From assembly GCA_964390065.1 (NCBI GenBank), contig CAYMGX010000022.1:1-40407 (forward strand): a stretch of DNA of 40,407 nt, written 5' to 3'. The notes under the pieces are model-generated. The model worked only from the letters and a program-made list of their open reading frames with translations. It made no database searches and had not been told where the DNA came from. This document shows positions 34,216 to 40,407 of this stretch, in pieces. The position numbers and the translations under genes were made by a program. Every line of letters starts with the position of its first letter. Position 1 is the first letter of the stretch. The DNA comes from JAAZBG01 sp964390065 (GTDB lineage: Bacteria > Fibrobacterota > Chitinivibrionia > Chitinivibrionales > Chitinispirillaceae).

Positions 34216-35171
34216 TATTTTTTTCCCTTTACTCCACGGATGGCAAAATCGGCAATAAGATTAATCGCAAATGTAATGACAAACAATAATATTCCGGTTA
34301 AAAACAGAACTCTGTAATGATCTGACTTCGCAGGTGCCTCACCAAGCTCTGCTGCAATATTGGCGGTAAGTGTTCTGATCGGGTCAACAAGACTTGTCGG
34401 GATTGCAACAGCATGTCCGGTAGCCATAAGCACCGCCATCGTCTCACCGACTGCACGGCCTACACCAAGCAGCACTGCTGCCAGAAGTCCGTTTTTTGCA
34501 GCCGGTAGAAGCACTCTGAACACAATTTGCCACTTTGTCGCACCCTGTGCAAGTGCAGCTTCCCGATACGAATCGGGGACCGCCTTGAGAGCATCCTCAC
34601 CAATTGACACAATGATCGGGACGCTCATGAGTGCAAGGATAATACTGCCATTGAGCAGATTCACACCGATCGGAGCACCGGTGACTGCGACAATTACTTT
34701 ACTCATGACTGTAAGGCCGATAAATCCCCAGACAACACTGGGAATTGCCGCGAGCAGCTCAATGATAATTTTCAGAGACTCCTTAAGCTTCGCGCCGCAG
34801 AATTCCGAAATGTAGATAGCAGCACCGATACCAAACGGGAGCGCGATAATCACTGATAAAAAGGTAATACTCAGACTGCCTACTGTCAATGCAAAGGTTC
34901 CATACCGGACATTGACCGCTGATGTAGGATACCATGCTGTTGATGTAAGAAATTCCTTAATACTGAAATGCTCACTGAACGTAATTGGTATTGCTTCACG
35001 AAATACGAAAAAGAATATGGCAAGTACAAAGAGTATTGCACTGATTCCACTAAGGCGGATAATTAATTCGAGAAGTTTCTCGAGCGAAACAGATAGCAGC
35101 GAACGTTTTGCTCTTGTCCGCTTGAAACCGGCTTTAATTGTCTCATTATTCATTACAGTCTGATTGTGCAT
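34215..35171 (-). CDS. pstC: Phosphate ABC transporter permease PstC
   Basis: 318 residues, about six membrane segments; the coupling motif DSYREAALAQGATKWQIVFR and RAVGETMAVLMATGHA fit PstC. The N-terminus is long and basic (FKRTRAKRSLLSVSLEKLLE). The start ATG 35171 has GAAGG about 12 bases upstream; ATG 35153 is an alternative. Partner of PstA; the two are different proteins, so two different ATPases can each contact one permease. Confidence 0.95.
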   Translation of the reverse strand: MHNQTVMNNETIKAGFKRTRAKRSLLSVSLEKLLELIIRLSGISAILFVLAIFFFVFREAIPITFSEHFSIKEFLTSTAWYPTSAVNVRYGTFALTVGSLSITFLSVIIALPFGIGAAIYISEFCGAKLKESLKIIIELLAAIPSVVWGFIGLTVMSKVIVAVTGAPIGVNLLNGSIILALMSVPIIVSIGEDALKAVPDSYREAALAQGATKWQIVFRVLLPAAKNGLLAAVLLGVGRAVGETMAVLMATGHAVAIPTSLVDPIRTLTANIAAELGEAPAKSDHYRVLFLTGILLFVITFAINLIADFAIRGVKGKK

Positions 35172-35221
35172 CCGTTATTGTGCCTTCTTAAAAAACTGAT
35201 ACTATGCCTGAATATATCCGA

Positions 35222-36139
35222 TTAATCATGTGCAATCGCAGAACTCATTACAGGAACAAATCCGTTTTCTGCAACAAGTCTCTGACCATCCTCTGAAAGT
35301 ATCCAGTCGAGAAACTTTTTTATTGCGCCTTTCGGCTGACCAAGCGTATACATTTGTAAAGAACGTGCAAGAGGGTATTTTTTACTGAGTGTGTTATCAA
35401 CGGATGGTGAAATGGCAGTATCGTCCGTTTCTTTCATTAATTTAAGCATTTTTATGGTTTCAGTAGCGTAACCCATTCCGCTGTACCCTATCGCTGTTTT
35501 TGTAGAACCCACAAGTTCAACAACTTCCTTCGATCCGTTCATATCACATGATCCAAGACTGAAATCTTTATTATGAAGTACCTTCTCCCTGAAAAATTCA
35601 TAGGTTCCCGAACTGGATTGACGGCTAACGCGGATGATTTTATCATTTTTGACATCAGGAATAGTGACATTAAGCTCTTTCCAGTGGCGAACACGGTTGT
35701 CATCACCGTAAATCCGCGCAAGATCCGAAAGGGTAATACTGTCAATAGGACTGTTTTTATTGACATACAGTGCAAGTGCATCAAAGGCGATAATAAATTC
35801 AACAGGTTCATTTCCTGTGTTTTTAGTTACCGCTTTCGCTTCATTTTCCTTGATGTTACGGCTGGCAGTAGCAATATCAACAGCACCGCGTTCAAGTGCT
35901 GCTATTCCCACTCCGCTTCCGCCACCTGATACCTCTATGTCAATTGATGGGTCAACAAGTCTGAATGCCTCAACCCATGCCTGCACGAGATTTACCATCG
36001 TGTCGGAACCCTTGATCTGTATTGTTTCTGAGTCTCCTGAACGTTTGTTACATTGAACAAAAATTAAACAAAACAAAAAAAGTGGAAATAGTATACTGTT
36101 TTTAGATAAACGCCGGAATGATTGATTTTTAATGATCAA
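35222..36139 (-). CDS. pstS: Phosphate-binding lipoprotein PstS
   Basis: 305 residues from a TTG start at 36139. Binds phosphate outside the inner membrane and delivers it to PstCA. The family signatures are there: IQIKGSDTMVNLVQAWVEAF, EVSGGGSGVGIAALERGAVD (phosphate-binding Ser/Gly loop), VSRQSSSGTYEFFREKVL. A signal peptide (SILFPLFLFCLIFVQ) leads to a Cys (FVQC), a lipobox-like end, so it is probably a lipoprotein. The only ATG is far upstream inside phoU and lacks a ribosome site; the TTG has AAGGA seven bases upstream, and the resulting N-terminus has a basic start (IKNQSFRRLSKN). Confidence 0.9.
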   Translation of the reverse strand: MIIKNQSFRRLSKNSILFPLFLFCLIFVQCNKRSGDSETIQIKGSDTMVNLVQAWVEAFRLVDPSIDIEVSGGGSGVGIAALERGAVDIATASRNIKENEAKAVTKNTGNEPVEFIIAFDALALYVNKNSPIDSITLSDLARIYGDDNRVRHWKELNVTIPDVKNDKIIRVSRQSSSGTYEFFREKVLHNKDFSLGSCDMNGSKEVVELVGSTKTAIGYSGMGYATETIKMLKLMKETDDTAISPSVDNTLSKKYPLARSLQMYTLGQPKGAIKKFLDWILSEDGQRLVAENGFVPVMSSAIAHD

Positions 36140-36149
36140 TAGTATATCC

Positions 36150-37259
36150 TTACTGTTTTTCTGTACCTGAAATAGCTGCCACAAGGTCGTTAATCTGTTC
36201 CCTGATAAAAGTGTATGCCGTTTCAAAGGCATCCTTCTTTTCGTCGGCAGTTTCTGCTTTCAATGGATCGTTTACCGTCCAATCAAGAAAGACGACTTTA
36301 GGTGAACATGATGGAAATGCGTTGCGGGCTTCTTCGTCAAGGACGATAATAATCTGATAGTGGTCGAGATTTGGAACCTGATGAATCGATTTCGGAGCAC
36401 TTCGTGAAATGTCAATGCCTTTACTTTTCATAAAATCGACGGTTTCACGATGAATTGACGTGGGGACTACTCCAGCGCTGTTGAATATAAAACTGTTATT
36501 TTTATAATCCAGTGCGACCGCTTCGGCAATCTGACTCAGGCAGGAGTTTTGATAATCAACAAATAAGACTCTGAAAAATTCTGATCCGGGATGCTTTGTA
36601 TACTCGCCGGTGCACATATAGAGCACTTCCATGCAGATGTTACGTGCCTGATCTGAAACACGCTCAAACCTGCGGACAATCGACATAAGAATATCAAGCA
36701 TGTCGAGACTGATTGTTTCCTGAGAGAATGATACCTTGATCAGTTCGTTGAGCTCAGTTCTCATTGCATCGACAGTGTGCTCGACCTCAATACTTTTACG
36801 GGCAAGTGCCTCGTCCTGATTAATGAACGATTGTGATGCATCATGAAACATGGCGAGTGAAAGTTCGCCGATTTCAATGACACCTATTTTTAGATTGTTG
36901 TCAAGATTCGGGCAGATTTTCAGCAGTTGACGTGCAATACTTTCCGCATAATCCCCGATACGCTCGATTTCGAGATTCACTTTAATCGTACTGTAGGCAA
37001 AACGCAAGGGTAATGCAACCGGCTGCTGACGCACCAGAAATTCGAGGCACAGGCGGTCGACTTCCTTTTCTTTTGCGTTAATCTTCTGATCTCTCAGAAT
37101 AACGGCATAGGCAAGCTGCCGGTTGTCTTCACTTAAGATTTTAATGCAATCTTTTAGTGCCAGTTCTGCAAGTCGGCTCATCTCAGCGATTTTTGATTTT
37201 ATACGATCGATATCACGTTGAACCGATAGTTCGAGATGCGATTTCATAAAAAAGTGCAT
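36150..37259 (-). CDS. phoU: PhoU fused to a catalytically degenerate LMW phosphatase/ArsC-like domain
   Basis: 369 residues. Residues ~5-225 are PhoU: two helical halves with metal-binding motifs EIERIGDYAESIA and RRFERVSDQARNIC. PhoU proteins restrain Pst transport and Pho signalling in the cytoplasm. Residues ~228-369 resemble a low-molecular-weight phosphatase/arsenate reductase fold: VLFVDYQNSCLSQIAEA (231-247), SAGVVPTSIHRETVDFMKSK, GIDISRSAPK, DWTVNDP. In this family the loop reads C-x5-R; here the catalytic Cys is D235 and the Arg L241. The acidic DP (331-332) survives. So the domain may bind phosphate or a partner without catalysis. Start: ATG 37259 (GAGGG five bases upstream) preferred over ATG 37247. 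First gene of the operon; the stop precedes the pstS start by 10 bases. Confidence 0.9.
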   Translation of the reverse strand: MHFFMKSHLELSVQRDIDRIKSKIAEMSRLAELALKDCIKILSEDNRQLAYAVILRDQKINAKEKEVDRLCLEFLVRQQPVALPLRFAYSTIKVNLEIERIGDYAESIARQLLKICPNLDNNLKIGVIEIGELSLAMFHDASQSFINQDEALARKSIEVEHTVDAMRTELNELIKVSFSQETISLDMLDILMSIVRRFERVSDQARNICMEVLYMCTGEYTKHPGSEFFRVLFVDYQNSCLSQIAEAVALDYKNNSFIFNSAGVVPTSIHRETVDFMKSKGIDISRSAPKSIHQVPNLDHYQIIIVLDEEARNAFPSCSPKVVFLDWTVNDPLKAETADEKKDAFETAYTFIREQINDLVAAISGTEKQ

Positions 37260-37514
37260 CCTTTCCCTCAAGGGATTTATCCACCAATGTGATGATATTA
37301 TTGATGTTTGATGTGTTTGATGTTAAAAGACCGACACCAGACATATAAAAAATGACTATGTGTTTTTAAAAGAAACCATCAGGAAAATAAATCGTGAACA
37401 GATTGCGGGGAGATTATTTGATTCTTTTTCTTATTCATAAGCACAAGGATCCGTTCTCTTTTGAGAAGATGTTTTCTGTACAATCAGTTCCTGCCGTCGA
37501 TTGATTGCACCCTG
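37260..37514. other. Non-coding region upstream of phoU
   Basis: Holds the pst operon promoter on the minus strand. The repeat at 37301-37323 is the only distinctive site. A good -35/-10 could not be fixed. The rest up to the nrdJ terminator is AT-rich without a coding frame. Confidence 0.5.
37301..37323 (-). promoter_or_regulatory. Triplicated 7-mer, possible binding site for a Pho-type regulator
   Basis: TTGATGT occurs three times at 37301-37307, 37308-37314 and 37317-37323 (ACATCAA on the minus strand), ~45 bp upstream of phoU. Direct 7-bp repeats upstream of pst genes recall the Pho box, but the spacing (0 and 2) is not the 11-bp period of the E. coli box, so the link to PhoB is unproven. 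Confidence 0.3.
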
Positions 37515-37553
37515 TAATAAAAAAGCCCGTAATAACTCTCGTTATCACAGGCT
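37515..37553 (-). terminator. Rho-independent terminator of nrdJ
   Basis: On the minus strand AGCCTGTGATAAC pairs with GTTATTACGGGCT (12 of 13 pairs including G-T) around a GAGA loop, followed by TTTTTTATTA. It lies ~40 bp after the nrdJ stop codon and ends transcription before the pst promoter region. Confidence 0.8.
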
Positions 37554-37590
37554 CTATTAAAAAGGAGATGCAAAAACTATCTGATCAGCA

Positions 37591-39933
37591 TTAACCGCAT
37601 TTTGAAAATCCGCATGACTTGCAGACGGCACAACCACTCTCTGTCTCCATGATACCGCCGCATTCAGGGCATTGCGGACAAAGCCCCATATCAAGACCGC
37701 TGAAACTTATTTTGGGCTGGCCCTGATCTCCCTGGATTTCGTTGAGTGCACGTTCAAGCGTTCTGCCAATTGCATCTGCACAGGAAAGTACCATTTCGCC
37801 CTCATGCCATGTCGGAATAGGACAACGGATTCCACGAAGCTGCTCGACGATCGACTTTGGATCAATACCTGCCCGTAATGCAAGTGATACCATTCTTGAA
37901 ACTGCCTCAGCATTGGATGCAGCACAGCCTCCGGACTTACCCATCTGTGTGAATACTTCACAAATACCGTACTCGTCAGAGTTGACATTGACATAAAGCG
38001 TGCCGCAACCCGTTTTGGTCTTGTAGGTGCGTCCATGGGTAACGGACGGGCGTGGTCTGGGGTGAATTGTTCCGGTGAATCCGTGTGCAGTATCACCGCT
38101 GGACTGACCGGCGGTACCTGTGGTAATTACCTGATTCTGACGTGATCCATCCCGGTAAACCGTTACACCTTTACAGTTGAGATCGTATGCGAGCCTGTAA
38201 ACCTCATCAACCTCAGCCATTGTTGCCTCATGACGAAAATTAACAGTTTTTGAAACTGCATTGTCGGTATACTTCTGAAATGCCGCCTGAATGTTAATGT
38301 GCCAGCGTGGTTCGATATCATGTGATGTCACAAAAATGTCGCGGATACGTTTCGGAATTCCATAGATCTTGTGAAGACTTCCGCCATCAGCGACCATTTT
38401 CATCAGTTCATCAGAGTAAAAACCCTCCTGCTGTGCAATGCGTTTAAAAGCAGGGTGCACTTCAAGCAGTTTTTTCCCATCAAGAACGTTCTTTTCGTAA
38501 ACAATCGCAAACATAGGTTCAATACCGCTTGAACAGTTTGCGATCATGCTGATAGTTCCGGTTGGAGCTATTGTTGTGACTGTCGCATTACGAACACGAA
38601 GACCGTTCTCGGTATCGTAGATCGAGCCTGTAAAATTCGGGAACACACCACGTTCTCGTGCGAGAAATGCACTTACTTTTCTGCCTTCCTCCTGAATGAA
38701 TTTCATCACCTCTTCAGCAAGATGTGCAGCCTCATGAGAGTTATAGGGGATACCGAATTCTATAAGCATATCAGCAAATCCCATTAATCCAAGTCCAATC
38801 TTTCTGTTTCCCTTTGTCAGTTTTTCGATTTCAGGGAGCGGGTATTTGTTTACTTCAATTACGTTGTCAAGAAAGCGGACTGCGGTACGAACGGTGTTGC
38901 CAAGTTTGAAATAATTAACTTCTTTTTTTCCATTGTTTTCAGATACCATGTTTGCCAGGTTGATAGAACCAAGATTACATGATTCATATGGAAGAAGCGG
39001 CTGCTCTCCACATGGGTTGGTACTTTCAATGGCACCGATATGCGGTGTTGGATTGTGCTCGTTTATTTTGTCAAGAAATACAATACCGGGCTCTCCATTT
39101 TTCCATGCAAGTTCGACAATACGCTTGAATACCTTTGATGCTTTCATGCGGCCGACAATCTCACCGGTGCGCGGATTACGAAGCGGGTATTCTTCATCAC
39201 GCTTAAGTGCTTCCATAAATTCGTTAGTGATACCAACAGAAATATTGAAATTTGAAAGCACGCCATCCTTTTCTTTCATCTCAACAAATTCCATAATTTC
39301 CGGGTGTGAACAGTTGAGAATACCCATGTTTGCGCCACGGCGTGTTCCGCCCTGTTTTACTGTTTCCGTAGCAATATCAAAGACACGCATAAAGGAAAGA
39401 GGTCCGCTGGAGATTCCTTTTGTAGATTTTACACGATCATTTTTGGGCCGGATATTTGAAAATGAAAAGCCTGTTCCACCACCACTCTTATGAATAAGGG
39501 CAGTATACTTTACAGCATTAAAAATATCCTCCATTGAATCACCGATCGGCAGGACAAAACATGCTGATAACTGCTGAAGATCACGTCCGGCGTTCATCAG
39601 GGTAGGAGAGTTGGGAAGAAAATCAAGGTCAGCCATTACATTGTAAAATTTCTCAGTCCACACATCTGTGCTCTCTTCTGCACTGAACAGCCGTTCTGCA
39701 CCGGCAATGTTTTCAGCAACACGAAAGAACAGATCCTCAGGAGTTTCAATGATTTTTCCTGAATCATCCTTCTTAAGATAACGCTTCTCAAGCACAGTTC
39801 TTGCGTTATCGGTAAGATTTGCTCTCTTACGGGTTAGTTTCTCTTTTAATGTTTGATAGAGCTCCTCAGTCATACTCTCTCTTTCGACAATGACCGCTGG
39901 TTGTACTGATTCGGCTGCTGACTTCTTAACCAT
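37591..39933 (-). CDS. nrdJ: Adenosylcobalamin-dependent (class II) ribonucleotide reductase
   Basis: 780 residues; reduces ribonucleotides to deoxyribonucleotides using B12, oxygen-independently, in the cytoplasm. Catalytic elements in order: substrate-site Cys in QQLSACFVLPIGDSM; KSGGGTGFSFSNIRPKND; STNPCGEQPLLPYESCNLGS with the radical-cysteine N-x-C-x-E; NATVTTIAPTGTISMIANCS; then a TSCPD-like domain (KTGCGTLYVNVNSDEYGIC) and a C-terminal zinc-finger-like tail (CPECGG, CAVCKSCGFSKCG) that carries the redox-active cysteines. Length fits the monomeric NrdJ type with C-terminal extension. Start ATG 39933, GGGAG 10 bases upstream. A terminator follows. No B12 riboswitch or NrdR box was convincing upstream, and no class I or III enzyme is in the window. 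Confidence 0.95.
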   Translation of the reverse strand: MVKKSAAESVQPAVIVERESMTEELYQTLKEKLTRKRANLTDNARTVLEKRYLKKDDSGKIIETPEDLFFRVAENIAGAERLFSAEESTDVWTEKFYNVMADLDFLPNSPTLMNAGRDLQQLSACFVLPIGDSMEDIFNAVKYTALIHKSGGGTGFSFSNIRPKNDRVKSTKGISSGPLSFMRVFDIATETVKQGGTRRGANMGILNCSHPEIMEFVEMKEKDGVLSNFNISVGITNEFMEALKRDEEYPLRNPRTGEIVGRMKASKVFKRIVELAWKNGEPGIVFLDKINEHNPTPHIGAIESTNPCGEQPLLPYESCNLGSINLANMVSENNGKKEVNYFKLGNTVRTAVRFLDNVIEVNKYPLPEIEKLTKGNRKIGLGLMGFADMLIEFGIPYNSHEAAHLAEEVMKFIQEEGRKVSAFLARERGVFPNFTGSIYDTENGLRVRNATVTTIAPTGTISMIANCSSGIEPMFAIVYEKNVLDGKKLLEVHPAFKRIAQQEGFYSDELMKMVADGGSLHKIYGIPKRIRDIFVTSHDIEPRWHINIQAAFQKYTDNAVSKTVNFRHEATMAEVDEVYRLAYDLNCKGVTVYRDGSRQNQVITTGTAGQSSGDTAHGFTGTIHPRPRPSVTHGRTYKTKTGCGTLYVNVNSDEYGICEVFTQMGKSGGCAASNAEAVSRMVSLALRAGIDPKSIVEQLRGIRCPIPTWHEGEMVLSCADAIGRTLERALNEIQGDQGQPKISFSGLDMGLCPQCPECGGIMETESGCAVCKSCGFSKCG

Positions 39934-40306
39934 CGACGATTAACTCCCTCTGATATGTGACGTACGATAATGAATTCGATAAAATGGCCATAAACATTGT
40001 GTTCAACAGTATAAAAATTATTTTTCTGCAACATGTTAAGTGGACTCTGTTAAATATAGGGTAACGGCAAATCGAAGTCAAGGGGGCAAATTCATTTTTA
40101 TACAATATCTTGTGATTATTTTTCTATATTGGTACAGTATATAGTACAATGTAGAGGTCGTTTGATGCCGTAAGCCTATGTGAGGAAACCTGTTACAGAA
40201 ATGATTAAAGTTGAACTTTCATGAATTCGTATTGTGTAAAGTATTGCAGGTTTATGAAAAATTTTATTTTTATCCTAATAGGTTTAATAACCAGGAGGAG
40301 TATACC
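39934..40306. other. Intergenic region upstream of nrdJ
   Basis: AT-rich; contains the nrdJ promoter (minus) and, at 40133-40148, an imperfect palindrome TACAGTATATAGTACA. I looked for a cobalamin riboswitch and saw no candidate. Nothing else was recognised. Confidence 0.4.
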
Positions 40307-40357
40307 ATGGAAATTAAAATTCAACTGTTTGCAATGTTGCACAGTAGTGTTGTATAA
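40307..40357 (+). CDS. Possible short peptide or gene remnant with a perfect ribosome site
   Basis: CCAGGAGGAGTATACC precedes an ATG whose frame is only 16 codons (MEIKIQLFAMLHSSVV) plus stop. A second frame starting at ATG 40254 (MKNFIFILIGLITRRSIPWK..., 45 codons, to 40391) overlaps it and opens like a signal peptide. Such a strong ribosome site normally serves a real gene. Possibilities are a leader peptide, a frameshifted start of a gene, or chance. Downstream sequence is outside the window. Confidence 0.25.
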   Translation: MEIKIQLFAMLHSSVV

Positions 40358-40407
40358 TATGGAACAGGCAGAATTATTTTTCGCTGAATAATTCCGGCCG
40401 GCACTAA

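Noticed and set aside
38933..39493. A 186-codon open frame on the plus strand inside nrdJ
   Set aside because: It lies fully antisense to a highly conserved gene, has no ribosome site and its composition mirrors nrdJ codon positions.
40133..40148. TACAGTATATAGTACA as an NrdR box for nrdJ
   Set aside because: It matches the known consensus (ACACWATATnTWGTGT) only partly, occurs once rather than in a pair, and is ~200 bp from the gene.
39934..40306. Cobalamin riboswitch upstream of the B12-dependent reductase
   Set aside because: No B12-box-like core or the expected multi-stem arrangement could be found by eye.

Overview
The window looks like a scaffold piece from a Fibrobacterota-type bacterium (Chitinispirillum/Chitinivibrio-like), probably a draft or metagenome assembly because it holds a run of exactly 100 N (28489-28588). 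The lineage call is inference. It rests on a TIGR02147/DUF4423-type protein next to a lipoprotein with a Gly-rich GTGNP motif just after its lipobox, secreted proteins of Fibrobacter/Chitinispirillum style (VWA with FlgD-like Ig end, barrel-TPR, pectate lyase), a B12-dependent ribonucleotide reductase, and GatB-type amidotransferase. No rRNA, tRNA or CRISPR array was seen.

Layout. 0.1-5.0 kb, minus strand: an RluD-type pseudouridine synthase, then an apparent rel - DUF4388-like - prs operon (stringent response plus PRPP synthesis). 5.2-7.4 kb, minus: two small lipoproteins and the TIGR02147 protein; the second lipoprotein overlaps the TIGR02147 gene. 7.7-13.3 kb, plus: a tightly coupled three-gene surface operon (VWA protein, outer-membrane-barrel/TPR protein, secreted beta-rich protein), divergent from the TIGR02147 gene. 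13.6-14.8 kb, minus: M29 aminopeptidase. 14.8-15.3 kb: intergenic, with a candidate plus-strand small RNA ending in a good terminator. 15.3-23.6 kb, minus: a four-gene signalling operon made of two copies of a pair, (i) a histidine kinase with a cytoplasmic LacI-like sugar-binding sensor and (ii) a receiver-GAF-GGDEF diguanylate cyclase. 24.2-25.4 kb, minus: PL1 pectate lyase. 25.4-26.6 kb: decayed DNA holding a short alcohol-dehydrogenase fragment and a structured segment resembling domain I of a group II intron. 26.6-28.4 kb: gatB and a small membrane protein. 28.4-28.7 kb: palindromic repeat cluster with the assembly gap. 28.7-31.1 kb: SPOR/TPR protein and miaB. 31.1-31.7 kb: decayed repeats. 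31.7-37.3 kb, minus: a complete phosphate uptake operon, phoU-pstS-pstC-pstA-pstB-pstB. 37.6-39.9 kb: nrdJ. 39.9-40.4 kb: intergenic with very short ORFs.

The most unusual content is the phosphate operon. It encodes two PstB-like ATPases whose motif losses are complementary: one has lost the LSGGQ signature but keeps the Q-loop Gln and switch His, the other keeps LSGGQ but has lost both of those. A heterodimer would have one complete and one degenerate ATP site. The PhoU at the head of the same operon is fused to a low-molecular-weight phosphatase/ArsC-like domain lacking its catalytic Cys and Arg. The second system of interest is the duplicated soluble sugar-sensing kinase / diguanylate cyclase operon, which lies beside the pectate lyase and could connect polysaccharide breakdown products to c-di-GMP. 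All product names come from reading motifs by eye; no database search was run.
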